64,000 nucleotides of DNA from Methylocystis echinoides (GCF_027923385.1 NZ_BSEC01000001.1:2950001-3014000), one strand, 5' to 3'. Counted from the first letter of the stretch, positions 1 through 10,133 are shown. Notes: a model not told the origin generated them from the sequence alone. Program-made: numbers and translations.

Positions 1-2
1 TC

Positions 3-1622
3 TCGCCGACAAGCTACGCCAGCGAGGTCCCGCCCTATAATCCCCTCAAGCTCGTCAGCGACGCCCGCGCGCCCGAGAACAACGGCGATTCCGACGTGGC
101 GCTCGACGAGGCGGAAGTCTCCTTCGTCACCAAGGAGCTTGGATCTGCGGATATTGAAGCGCAGAGCGCCCTCCTGTCTTTCGACGAGGCGCAGGCGCAG
201 GTGGCCGAGCAGATGAAGAGCACGCTGGCCGCCGGCCCCAAGGCCGCGCTGCCCCTCCCCGGCCAGCTCCTGCTCTCGCGCACGAGCCGCGCCGCAGGCA
301 TTGATCCCGGCGCGCTCGCCTATGCGACGCCGGGCGCTTTGCTCACCGCGCCCTTCTCCTCGATTGAAGTGCGCATGGTGCCGGAGAATGTGACCATCGC
401 GCCGCGCGACACGCCGCAGCCGACGCAGATGGAAGAGAAGCTCGCCGTCGTCCGGCACAATGAAGATCTCGAGGACATTCTGCTGGCGAATGGCGTGCCG
501 AGGGCGCGCGTCGCCGTTGTTGTCGCCGCCTACAAGGGCAAGCGCGATCCGGTGCGCGAGGGCCAGCGCGTCAAGCTGCTCTTCGCCGACTTCGATGGCT
601 CGGGCAAGAACATGCAGCTTGCCCGGCTCTCCGTCTACAATGACGACGAAGTGGAATCGATTGTCGCCGCGACGGACAAGGGCACATTCGTGCAGACGCC
701 GACATCCGCCACTGCGGTCGCCAAACGCGGCGCGACGAAACGCAATGCGCCCAATCTCGATGAATTCGGGGACATCGAGGAAGATCCCGGCGCCATGCGG
801 CTCTACGACTCGCTTTACGAGACCGCGCTGAAGCAGCAGATACCCAAGCCGATCATCAACGAACTGGTGCGCGTTTTCGCCAATGACGTGGACTTGCAGC
901 GCGCTGTCGCGGGCGGCGACGCGCTGGACATATTCTATGACGAGCCGGAAGACGGATCGGGCGCCGGGCGCGACTCGCTTCTCTACGCCTCGCTCTCGAC
1001 CCGCGACGAAACCTATCGCTACTACCGCTTCCAGACGCTCGATGACGGCCTCGTCGATTATTATGACGAAAATGGCCGCTCGAGCCGGAAGTTTCTGGTG
1101 CGCAAGCCCATTTCCATCGGCGAGACGCGCTCGGGCTTCGGCATGCGCCGGCATCCGATCCTCGGCTACTACAAGATGCACACGGGCGTCGACTGGGCGG
1201 CGCCAATCGGAACGCCCATTCTCGCCGCCGGCAATGGCACGGTGATCAAGGCGCAGTGGGATTCCGGCTATGGCCGGCGCGTCGAGATCCAGCACGCCAA
1301 CGGCTACATCACGACTTATAATCACATGTCCGGATTCGCGCGCGGCATATCCGAGGGCGTGCGCGTCAAGCAGGGACAGGTTGTCGGCTTCCTTGGCTCG
1401 ACGGGCCTCTCGACCGGCCCGCATCTGCACTATGAAGTCATGGTCAACGGCCATTTCGTCGATCCGATGCGCGTGAAGCTTGCGCGCACGCGCGAGATCG
1501 AAGGCCGCATGCTGGCGGAGTTCCGGAAGGAGCGCGACCGCATCGACTCGCTGATGGCGAAGGCGCCCAATAGCAGCAAGGTCGCCGCGCGCGGCGCGAC
1601 GGGCTCGACGGCGAGCAGGTGA
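3..1622 (+). CDS. M23-family murein endopeptidase (5' end outside the window)
   Basis: The frame is open from the first bases of the window, so the N-terminus, where a signal or membrane anchor would lie, is cut off by the left edge; 539 codons are visible. The C-terminal part is a LytM/M23 zinc peptidase domain with MHTGVDW and HLHYEV, which supply the metal-binding His/Asp/His residues. The central region resembles the LysM-like or OapA-like segments found before LytM domains. Such enzymes cleave peptide cross-links in peptidoglycan in the periplasm. It ends 37 bases before the convergent gluQRS. An internal GTG at 96 could be a start only if the upstream open frame were fortuitous. The domain assignment is firm; the exact role in division or growth is not known. 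Confidence 0.88.
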   Translation, partial: SPTSYASEVPPYNPLKLVSDARAPENNGDSDVALDEAEVSFVTKELGSADIEAQSALLSFDEAQAQVAEQMKSTLAAGPKAALPLPGQLLLSRTSRAAGIDPGALAYATPGALLTAPFSSIEVRMVPENVTIAPRDTPQPTQMEEKLAVVRHNEDLEDILLANGVPRARVAVVVAAYKGKRDPVREGQRVKLLFADFDGSGKNMQLARLSVYNDDEVESIVAATDKGTFVQTPTSATAVAKRGATKRNAPNLDEFGDIEEDPGAMRLYDSLYETALKQQIPKPIINELVRVFANDVDLQRAVAGGDALDIFYDEPEDGSGAGRDSLLYASLSTRDETYRYYRFQTLDDGLVDYYDENGRSSRKFLVRKPISIGETRSGFGMRRHPILGYYKMHTGVDWAAPIGTPILAAGNGTVIKAQWDSGYGRRVEIQHANGYITTYNHMSGFARGISEGVRVKQGQVVGFLGSTGLSTGPHLHYEVMVNGHFVDPMRVKLARTREIEGRMLAEFRKERDRIDSLMAKAPNSSKVAARGATGSTASR

Positions 1623-1659
1623 TGGCGGGGCGCGCGCCCCTCGTCATCGCGCCTGCGTT

Positions 1660-2631
1660 TTAGAAACCCGCGCGTCGCCGGGCCTCTCTTGCGCTCACGC
1701 CTGCTTCGCGCAGGTCGCGAAGCGTCTGCGAGCCACGGCTCTTGGCGAGCTTTTCGCCGGCGTCGTCCAGAATCAGCGCGTGGTGGAAATAGTCCGGCTC
1801 CGGCAGATCGAGCAGCCGCTGCAAGAGCCGGTGAACGGATGTCGCCTGGAAGAGGTCCCGCCCGCGGACCACATTGGTCACGCCCCGAAGCGCGTCGTCC
1901 ACGACGACGGCGAGATGGTAGCTCGCGGGCGTGTCCTTGCGGGCCAGAACCACGTCGCCCCAGCATGACGGATGGGCCTCGATGAGGGCGTGTTGCGCCG
2001 GCCCCCTCCCCACCCCTCCCCCGCTTCGCGGGAGAGGGAGCAGAGGTCGGCCTTCATCGAGGATTTCGGTCGTGAGCGTCCCCTCTCCCGCGAACAGGGA
2101 GGGGGCGGCCTCGCGCCAGCTCAACCCCTGCCCCGCCATCCCCACGGCCTTGCGCATGTCGAGCCGCAAGGCCACCCCGCCCTGCGCCAGAAGTTCGCGC
2201 GCCGGGCGGCGCGGCTTGCTTCGGCAGGTTCCGGGATAGAGCGGCGCGCCATCGGGATCGCGCGGCCAGTTGGCGTCAGTGGCGGCGACTTGCGCGATGC
2301 CCGAGCGCTTGCAGTCGCAGGGATAGAGGAGCCCCAGGGTGTCGAGCCGTTCCAGCGCCCGCGCGTAATCGTCGAAATGTTCGGACTGGCGGCGCACGGG
2401 CGTCTCCCATTCGAGCCCCAGCCAGGCGAGGTCCTCATAGATCGCCGTCTCGAATTCCGGGCGGGCGCGGCCGCGGTCGATATCCTCGATGCGCAACAGG
2501 AAGCGGCCGCCGCAGTCACGCGCCAGGCTGAAATTCAGCAGCGCGGAACAGGCGTGACCGAGATGCAGATAGCCGTTCGGCGATGGCGCGAAGCGGAAGA
2601 CGCGGGTGTTGGCCTGTGCAGCGTTTTCCAT
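1660..2631 (-). CDS. gluQRS: Glutamyl-Q tRNA(Asp) synthetase
   Basis: A truncated glutamyl-tRNA synthetase paralogue that charges glutamate onto queuosine at position 34 of tRNA-Asp. It has the class I signatures HLGH near residue 22 and KLAKS near residue 290. The zinc-site cysteines sit in CDC and in PGTC, and there is no anticodon-binding domain. At 323 residues it is roughly 30 longer than usual. The excess lies at about residues 175-215, where the reading frame passes through a GC-rich dispersed repeat (see the separate entry) before resuming at the conserved WGDVVLARKD. Whether this loop is tolerated is unknown. The ATG start at 2631 precedes a clear family N-terminus (FRFAPSPNG). Confidence 0.92.
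   Translation of the reverse strand: MENAAQANTRVFRFAPSPNGYLHLGHACSALLNFSLARDCGGRFLLRIEDIDRGRARPEFETAIYEDLAWLGLEWETPVRRQSEHFDDYARALERLDTLGLLYPCDCKRSGIAQVAATDANWPRDPDGAPLYPGTCRSKPRRPARELLAQGGVALRLDMRKAVGMAGQGLSWREAAPSLFAGEGTLTTEILDEGRPLLPLPRSGGGVGRGPAQHALIEAHPSCWGDVVLARKDTPASYHLAVVVDDALRGVTNVVRGRDLFQATSVHRLLQRLLDLPEPDYFHHALILDDAGEKLAKSRGSQTLRDLREAGVSAREARRRAGF
2001..2108. repeat. GC-rich dispersed palindromic repeat inside gluQRS
   Basis: Blocks of the type CCCCTCCC / GGGAGAGGG flank a short spacer. The outer end carries ccctctcccgcgaacaggga, and the inner part contains the words TCGATGAAGG and GGGACGCT. The same words recur near 32640-32690 and 48780-48860, so this is a copy of a dispersed intergenic element. 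Here it is read in frame within gluQRS. A family name cannot be fixed by eye. Confidence 0.7.
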
Positions 2632-2764
2632 TGGAGCGACCCACCCTGCCCCGCACCGCGCCTCGGCCCGCAGGAGGCCGACGCCAGAGTCGTGTCAGTT
2701 ACCGCGTCGGCGCGAAGCGCCGCTCCCCGCCTGCGGGGAGAATGACGATCATGCATCCGCGCCT

Positions 2765-4963
<2,199 letters not shown>

Positions 4964-5318
4964 GAGTCGCGTCGAAACACCCGGATTTTCTAGCGGAACC
5001 CCGGTCGCTTGGCAACTCTCGCGGCTCAAACGGCGCGGGAGCCGACCGGATCGCGCCTCGGGCGGCGGACGCGCTGGCTCCGCTCTGGTTGCCCGGATGT
5101 TCTCGCGATTGTCAACACGGGAGCGGCCCCGCCGGAACAGGCGCGCGCCGACGAGCCTTGTGATCACTGGCGCCTGATCTCTGCGCGTGATCAATCCTTG
5201 AACGTCAGTCCCTTTTTTAATCAGCAAGCGTCGGAAAATCAGGCGTTAAGGCCGGCGAGAGCGGCGCGCGCGCCCATGTGACGCCCGCAAACTCAGCCGT
5301 TTCGCGTTCGACGGCCAT
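4964..5318. other. Non-coding interval between tRNA-Gly and the first nitrate promoter
   Basis: About 350 bases with no convincing reading frame; short open frames lack ribosome sites and family resemblance. It contains a T-rich tract (cccttttttaatc, 5210-5222) downstream of a GATCACTGGCGCCTGATC segment. The interval lies directly upstream of a sigma-54-type promoter, so it may carry enhancer sites for an NtrC-like activator, but I see no clear NtrC palindrome. Confidence 0.4.
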
Positions 5319-5334
5319 TGGCGCGAAGCTTGCA
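5319..5334 (+). promoter_or_regulatory. Sigma-54 (RpoN) type promoter
   Basis: TGGCGC-GAAGC-TTGCA matches the -24/-12 consensus TGGCAC-N5-TTGCA, with GG and GC ten bases apart. Transcription would start near 5345, about 20 bases before the ANTAR target hairpins. The same element with nearly the same spacing precedes nrtA at 8663. Confidence 0.75.
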
Positions 5335-5364
5335 GAATAGACGCAAGCGCCACGACGCGCGCCA

Positions 5365-5456
5365 GACCCAAGGGCGGGTCACAATCAGCAACGCCGCTGT
5401 CCGAAAAGCAGGTCGCACACCATGTGCGCGCGCTTTCGGCAGCGGCTTTTCTTTTT
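5365..5456 (+). promoter_or_regulatory. ANTAR-responsive two-hairpin antiterminator leader
   Basis: Hairpin P1 is GACCC (5365-5369), loop AAGGGC, GGGTC. Hairpin P2 is CAGC (5386-5389), loop AACGCC, GCTG. Both hexaloops have A at position 1 and G at position 4, the signature bound by ANTAR-domain proteins such as NasT and NasR. The 3' half of P2 (GCCGCTG) is also the 5' arm of a terminator, so P2 and the terminator exclude one another. NasT binding would favour P2 and readthrough into the outer-membrane protein gene and nasTS. Confidence 0.88.
5393..5456 (+). terminator. Intrinsic terminator of the first ANTAR leader
   Basis: GCCGCTGTCCGAAAAGC at 5393-5409 pairs with GCTTTCGGCAGCGGC at 5432-5446, leaving one bulged A, and is followed by TTTTCTTTTT at 5447-5456. 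It is mutually exclusive with hairpin P2 of the leader. Confidence 0.85.
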
Positions 5457-5505
5457 GCGCTCGCCCTCATCAAGCCGTGCGGCGAGCCGGAATGGCAGGT
5501 CGAAC

Positions 5506-6624
5506 ATGAAAAAGGGACAACAGCCGCAATCGCGCGCCGGAAGCCTCGCGGCGCTCACGCTGACTCTCGCGCTGGCGCTCGTCGCCAGCAACGCAGAAGC
5601 CGCCGACATCACGGCGGCCGACAAGAACAAGCCGGCGGCGAGCCCGCCGCCGCCCGCGCCGATGGGCCTCTTCGGCGTCGACATGCCGGCGGCCGGCAAG
5701 TTCGCCCTCTCGCTCACCGCGCAATTCGCCAATTTCTCGGGACAGCGCATCGGCGCGCGCGGCGTCTCTTCGGATTTCGTCGTGGCGACGGTTCCCTATC
5801 TCTTCAACCCGACGCAGACGCTGCGGCTCGTTCCGCAGAATGTCGCGCTTGCCGTGCAGCAGCTCGGCGTCGCCTATGGCGTGACAAAGGATTTCGCCCT
5901 CGTCGTCAACGCGCAGATGCTCGAACGAAATCTCGACATGCTCACCTATCGCGGTCTTGGCCGCAGCACCGAGCGGCTCGGGATGAGCTACACGGGGACG
6001 GACGGCTTCGGCGATCTCGTCGCGGCCGGCGTCTACCGCATCTATCAGGACGAGATTCATCGCTTTCAGCTCAATCTCGGGATGTCGTTTCCCAGCGGCA
6101 GCAATGAGCAGACCTTCACCCTGCTGCAACCAAACGGGACCTATGCGACGAACCGCGCCTTCTATGCGCTGCAGCCCGGCGCCGGCACATATGATCTCAT
6201 GCCCGGCGCCGTCTATGCGGGTCACCTGGGACAATGGTCCTGGGGCGTTTCCTATCGCGGACGGCTGCCGCTCGGGTCCAATCCCGAGGGCTATCGCTGG
6301 GGCGATTATCATGAAGCCAACGGCTGGGCGGGTTACACCTGGATACCCGGGATCACGACGACGCTGCGCATCGCCGGTTCGACGCTTGGTACGATCCGCG
6401 GGCTCGATGAGGAAATTCGCGGCCGCGCGCCGGCGGCCAACCCCAGCTTCTACGGCGGGCAGCGCATCGAGCTTTTCGGTGGCGCCACGATCAGCGGCAA
6501 ATTCGTCGGCTACGAGAATTTCTCGATTGCGATAGAGGCAGGCCTGCCCGTGTATCAGAATCTCAACGGGCCGCAGATCGCGAAAAACTGGCAGGCTGGC
6601 CTGTCGCTGCGTCTCAAGATATGA
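5506..6624 (+). CDS. Outer-membrane beta-barrel channel, nitrate-regulated (MetA/COG4313-like)
   Basis: A 372-residue protein with a signal peptide (positively charged start, then ALTLTLALALVASNAEA). It continues as alternating amphipathic strands rich in Gly, Tyr and Phe and ends in LSLRLKI, as a barrel would. It resembles the transporter-like outer-membrane family called MetA-pathway of phenol degradation; that assignment is from general appearance. The start at 5506 is chosen because an earlier in-frame ATG at 5422 lies inside the leader terminator. It is the first gene after the ANTAR leader, with nasT and nasS downstream. The inferred role is passage of nitrate or nitrite across the outer membrane. 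The substrate is not proven. Confidence 0.7.
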   Translation: MKKGQQPQSRAGSLAALTLTLALALVASNAEAADITAADKNKPAASPPPPAPMGLFGVDMPAAGKFALSLTAQFANFSGQRIGARGVSSDFVVATVPYLFNPTQTLRLVPQNVALAVQQLGVAYGVTKDFALVVNAQMLERNLDMLTYRGLGRSTERLGMSYTGTDGFGDLVAAGVYRIYQDEIHRFQLNLGMSFPSGSNEQTFTLLQPNGTYATNRAFYALQPGAGTYDLMPGAVYAGHLGQWSWGVSYRGRLPLGSNPEGYRWGDYHEANGWAGYTWIPGITTTLRIAGSTLGTIRGLDEEIRGRAPAANPSFYGGQRIELFGGATISGKFVGYENFSIAIEAGLPVYQNLNGPQIAKNWQAGLSLRLKI

Positions 6625-6860
6625 GGCGCGCAAGACCGGCGCGCGGCGGCGCGCTTGTCGCCTGCTTGGAGATCATCATCGTCGCGGTCAGTCTGGTCGC
6701 GGGCAACATCGCCCTCGTCAAGACACTGGACAATGTTCTCGACCTCCTTCACGACAGCGCGCCCGCCGCTTATTGTGAACGGGCCGGGCCGCGCTGGACC
6801 TTTTCTTGCAACGCCTGGCGCGATTCCCCCGCGCCCCCCACCCGAGCAGCCGCTTCGTGA
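6621..6860 (+). CDS. Possible 79-residue single-span membrane peptide between the channel gene and nasT
   Basis: The frame opens with ATGA overlapping the stop of the preceding gene and closes with GTGA overlapping the GTG start of nasT. Four-base overlaps at both ends are what translational coupling would look like. The predicted peptide has a short basic N-terminus, one hydrophobic segment (LEIIIVAVSLVAGNIALV, about residues 17-34) and a polar tail with two cysteines. I recognise no family. It could equally be a spacer, because the C-terminal half looks like random GC-rich translation. Confidence 0.35.
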   Translation: MRRARPARGGALVACLEIIIVAVSLVAGNIALVKTLDNVLDLLHDSAPAAYCERAGPRWTFSCNAWRDSPAPPTRAAAS

Positions 6861-7429
6861 AGATCGTCATTGTCGATGAAAGCCCCGTCCGCGCCGCCAT
6901 TCTCGAAGAGGGGCTGCGCGAGGCGGGGTTTGCCGATATCGAGCGCATCGCGGGAACGAACAGCCTTCTGCGGCGCATTTACGCGCTCGATCCCGAAGTC
7001 ATTCTGATCGGCCTCGAAAACCCCTCGCGCGACGAACTCGAACAGATGTTCCAGGTCAGCCGCGCCGTTCGGCGGCCGGTCGCGATGTTTGTCGATCAGT
7101 CGGACGCCGCGTCCATCCAGGCCTCCGTCGAGGCGGGAGTCTCCGCCTATATCGTCGACGGGCTGAAGAAAGAGCGCATCAAGTCGATCCTCGATCTCTG
7201 CGTTTCCCGCTTCAACGCCTTCGCCAAGCTGCAAGGCGAACTCGAGCGCGCGCGGTCCGATCTCGAGGAGCGCAAGGTCATCGACCGCGCCAAGGGCATT
7301 CTCATGAAATCGAAGAACATGCCCGAGGATGAAGCCTATCGGCTGATGCGCAGCGTCGCCATGCGCGAGAACAAGAAGATCGCCGACATCGCGCAATCCA
7401 TCATCACCGCATCGGAGCTGCTGAAATGA
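6857..7429 (+). CDS. nasT: ANTAR-domain antiterminator NasT with pseudo-receiver
   Basis: 190 residues. The N-terminal receiver-like domain (1-120) begins KIVIVDESP. At the end of strand beta-3 (residues 46-58) the sequence is PEVILIGLENPSRD, so the usual phosphoacceptor aspartate is glycine 52. The C-terminal ANTAR domain (about 130-190) has the conserved RAKGILM, EAYRLMR and KIADIA. NasT proteins bind double-hexaloop RNA and prevent termination; in the family NasS sequesters NasT when nitrate is absent. The GTG start at 6857 is preferred over an upstream TTG because it begins exactly at the receiver strand. Its stop overlaps the nasS ATG. Two matching RNA targets lie at 5365 and 8710. Confidence 0.92.
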   Translation: MKIVIVDESPVRAAILEEGLREAGFADIERIAGTNSLLRRIYALDPEVILIGLENPSRDELEQMFQVSRAVRRPVAMFVDQSDAASIQASVEAGVSAYIVDGLKKERIKSILDLCVSRFNAFAKLQGELERARSDLEERKVIDRAKGILMKSKNMPEDEAYRLMRSVAMRENKKIADIAQSIITASELLK

Positions 7430-8562
7430 AGCCAAGGATCATTATCGGCTTCATTCCGCTTCTCGACGCGGCAAGTCTCCTCATCGCCGCCGACAAGGGC
7501 TTCGCCGCCCGCGAGGGGATCGACCTCGAACTCGTGCGCGAGGTGTCGTGGTCGAATATCCGCGACCGCCTCGCCATCGGCCATTATGACGCCGCGCATC
7601 TCCTCGCGCCCATGGCCATCGCCGCCACGCTGGGCCTGAGCCATGTGCGAACGCCGCTCATCGCCGCAATGAATCTCGCCGCCAATGGCAACGCCATCAC
7701 CGTCTCGCCCACGCTGCATGCGCGTCTGCAGGAAAAGGCCACAGGCGATCTCGCCGATCCCGCCGTCAGCGCGCGCGCGCTGCGCGAGATCATCCGCGAC
7801 GGCGAAAGGCGCGGGGCGGAGCCGCTCACCTTCGGCATGACCTTTCCCTTCTCGACACATAATTACCAGTTGCGGTACTGGATGGCCGAAGGCGGCGTCG
7901 ATCCCGACAGGGATTTGCGCCTCGTCGTCGTCCCGCCGTCCTACATGGTCGAAAATATCGCCAAGGAACAGCTCGACGGCTTCTGCGTCGGCGCGCCCTG
8001 GAATGCGGTCGCGGCCGACGCCGGCGTCGGCGTCATTCTTCATCCCGGCCGCGCGATCGTCCATCCCGCGCCGGAAAAGACACTGGCGCTGCGCGCCGTT
8101 TTCGCCGAACGCGACCCGCAACTCGTCCAGGCGCTCATTCGCGCCTGTCTGGCCGCCGCGGAATTCGTGAAGGCGCCCGAAAATCGCGCCGAGGTCGCCG
8201 CCCTTCTCGCCCGGCCTGACCGCGTCGGCGTGGAGGCGGAGATTCTTCATCGCACCCTCGACGGCCGACTGAGCGCGAATACGCAGTCGGAAATTCCCGA
8301 TTATCTCATCTTCGGCGACCGGCTTTCGGGACGGCCAGACCCGGCGCAGGCGGCCTGGCTCTACGCGCAGATGCGACGCTGGGGGCAAGCCGCCCCCTCG
8401 CAGGAACAGGCGGCGCAAGCGCGGCGGGCGTTCAATCCGGGCTGTTTCGACGCGGCGACCGGTGCCGTCGCGCCGCCGCCGTCGCCCATCACGGCTTTCG
8501 CCGGACCGGATTTCGACTCCGATAAGGTGGAGGAATATGTCAGCGCCTTCGCGACGCGCTGA
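7426..8562 (+). CDS. nasS: Cytoplasmic nitrate/nitrite sensor NasS
   Basis: 378 residues of the NrtA/CmpA substrate-binding fold, beginning IIIGFIPLLDAASLLIAADKG and containing the family motifs TFPFSTHNY, LRYWMAEGGVDPD and DGFCVGAPWN. Unlike the NrtA encoded downstream, it has no signal peptide, as expected for a cytosolic sensor. NasS binds NasT without nitrate and releases it when nitrate or nitrite binds. The ATG start overlaps the nasT stop (ATGA), which favours balanced synthesis of the two partners. About 100 bases after the stop a new sigma-54-type promoter begins the nrt-nas unit. Confidence 0.92.
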   Translation: MKPRIIIGFIPLLDAASLLIAADKGFAAREGIDLELVREVSWSNIRDRLAIGHYDAAHLLAPMAIAATLGLSHVRTPLIAAMNLAANGNAITVSPTLHARLQEKATGDLADPAVSARALREIIRDGERRGAEPLTFGMTFPFSTHNYQLRYWMAEGGVDPDRDLRLVVVPPSYMVENIAKEQLDGFCVGAPWNAVAADAGVGVILHPGRAIVHPAPEKTLALRAVFAERDPQLVQALIRACLAAAEFVKAPENRAEVAALLARPDRVGVEAEILHRTLDGRLSANTQSEIPDYLIFGDRLSGRPDPAQAAWLYAQMRRWGQAAPSQEQAAQARRAFNPGCFDAATGAVAPPPSPITAFAGPDFDSDKVEEYVSAFATR

Positions 8563-8662
8563 GCGGATCAATCGCTGAAACTTTCGGCGCCCATCGCTTA
8601 ATGAGACGGCGCCCGCCTGACAGTCGCGTCGACGCAGGCTCGAAAATCCAACGCCCTGCCAG

Positions 8663-8678
8663 TGGCGCCGCGCTTGCA
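8663..8678 (+). promoter_or_regulatory. Sigma-54 (RpoN) type promoter of nrt-nas
   Basis: TGGCGC-CGCGC-TTGCA at 8663-8678 fits the -24/-12 consensus with correct GG-to-GC spacing. The expected start is near 8689, about 20 bases before the ANTAR hairpins. It matches the promoter at 5319 in every consensus position. Confidence 0.78.
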
Positions 8679-8709
8679 TTGACGTAACCGATCAGCCCTA
8701 CGGGGCGCC

Positions 8710-8787
8710 GGGCCCAACGCAGGGTCCAAACAGCAACGCCGCTGTGTCGAAAGCTCCCCCGAGGCTTTCGCACAGCGGCTTTTTTTG
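8710..8787 (+). promoter_or_regulatory. ANTAR-responsive antiterminator leader of nrtA
   Basis: P1 is GGGCCC (8710-8715), loop AACGCA, GGGTCC, with one G-U pair. P2 is ACAGC (8730-8734), loop AACGCC, GCTGT. Both loops carry A1 and G4. The P2 3' arm is shared with the terminator at 8738-8787. This is the arrangement known for NasT-controlled nitrate genes in proteobacteria. Confidence 0.9.
8738..8787 (+). terminator. Intrinsic terminator of the nrtA leader
   Basis: GCCGCTGTGTCGAAAGC (8738-8754) pairs with GCTTTCGCACAGCGGC (8764-8779) with at most one unpaired base, followed by eight T residues. It competes with hairpin P2. Confidence 0.9.
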
Positions 8788-8822
8788 TTTTTGGCGCCTC
8801 GCGCCGCCAGAGAGGACAATCC

Positions 8823-10133
8823 ATGTCGCAACCTTCCGCCCACGGCTCCGCCGACCCATCGGCGCTTCGTCGCAGAGATTTGCTCACGGGCGCCGCGGCG
8901 ACGCTTGCCGCCGCCATCGGTCTGCCGCGCGGCGTTCATGCCGAAGCGGCGGGACCGGAAACGACGAAAGCCATCCTCGGCTATATCGCGCTGACGGACG
9001 CCGCGCCGCTGATCGTCGCAAAGGAGAAAGGACTCTTCGCAAAATACGGCATGGCCGACGTCGAGGTGGTCAAGCAGGCGTCCTGGGGCGCGACGCGCGA
9101 CAATCTCGTGCTGGGCGCCGACGCCAATGGAATTGACGGCGCGCATATCCTCAGCCCGATGCCCTATCTCATCGCCACCGGCAAGGTGACGCAAAACAAC
9201 ACGCCAACGCCGATGTACATTCTCGCCCGGCTCAATCTCGATTGTCAGGGCGTCTCCGTCTCCAACGAATACAGGGATCTGAAGGCAGGCTTGCGCGCCG
9301 ATGCGCTGAAGACCGCTTTCGCGAAGAAGAAAGCCGAAGGCAAGGAGGTGAAGGTCGCCATGACCTTCCCCGGCGGCACGCATGATCTGTGGCTGCGTTA
9401 CTGGCTCGCCGCCGCCGGCGTCGATCCCGACCACGACGTCTCCACCATCGTCGTGCCGCCGCCGCAGATGGTCGCCAATATGAAGGTCGGCAATATGGAC
9501 GCCTTCTGCGTCGGCGAGCCCTGGAACGAGCAGCTCGTCAATCAGGGCATCGGCTACACGGCCTGCACCACCAGCGAAATCTGGTCGAAACATCCGGAAA
9601 AGGCGCTCGGCATGCGCGCCGGATGGGTCGACAAAAACCCGCGCGCGGCGAAGGCGCTCGTCGCCGCCGTGATCGAGGCGCAGCAATGGTGCGACAAGGC
9701 GGAGAACAAGACCGAACTCGCCACGCTCATCGCGCGCCGCCAGTGGCTCAATGTTCCCGTGACCGACATTCTGAACCGCTTGAAGGGCGACATCGCCTAC
9801 GGCGACGGCCGCGTTGCGACAGGCACGAAACTCGGCATGAAATTCTGGCGCGACAACGCCTCCTATCCCTTCAGGAGTCATGACGCCTGGTTCGTCACCG
9901 AAGAACTGCGCTGGGGCAAGCTCGATCCGAAAACCGACATCAAGGGGCTCGTCGCCAAAGTCAATCGCGAAGACCTCTGGCGCGAAGCCGCGAAGGCCGC
10001 CTCCGTTGCGGCGGCGGATATTCCGGCAAGCGTCTCGCGCGGCAAGGAGACCTTCTTCGACGGCAAAGTCTTCGATCCGGAGAAGCCGCTCGATTATCTC
10101 AAGAGCCAGACCATCAAGCGCGCCGCCGCCTGA
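8823..10133 (+). CDS. nrtA: Nitrate ABC transporter, periplasmic binding protein
   Basis: 436 residues of the NrtA/CmpA/NasF family. The N-terminus has a twin-arginine-type signal (ALRRRDLL followed by GAAATLAAAIGLP), so the protein is probably exported folded by Tat. Family motifs include GYIALTDAAPLIVAKEKG, MTFPGGTHDLWLRYW and NMDAFCVGEPWNEQ. It binds nitrate and/or nitrite in the periplasm and hands it to NrtB. It is the first gene after the ANTAR leader and is followed 15 bases later by nrtB. It is clearly related to NasS (7426) but carries the export signal. Confidence 0.94.
   Translation: MSQPSAHGSADPSALRRRDLLTGAAATLAAAIGLPRGVHAEAAGPETTKAILGYIALTDAAPLIVAKEKGLFAKYGMADVEVVKQASWGATRDNLVLGADANGIDGAHILSPMPYLIATGKVTQNNTPTPMYILARLNLDCQGVSVSNEYRDLKAGLRADALKTAFAKKKAEGKEVKVAMTFPGGTHDLWLRYWLAAAGVDPDHDVSTIVVPPPQMVANMKVGNMDAFCVGEPWNEQLVNQGIGYTACTTSEIWSKHPEKALGMRAGWVDKNPRAAKALVAAVIEAQQWCDKAENKTELATLIARRQWLNVPVTDILNRLKGDIAYGDGRVATGTKLGMKFWRDNASYPFRSHDAWFVTEELRWGKLDPKTDIKGLVAKVNREDLWREAAKAASVAAADIPASVSRGKETFFDGKVFDPEKPLDYLKSQTIKRAAA

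Noticed and set aside
5150..5185. Additional sigma-54 site at TGGCGCCTGATCTCTGC
   Set aside because: The GG and GC are twelve, not ten, bases apart, and a much better site lies at 5319.
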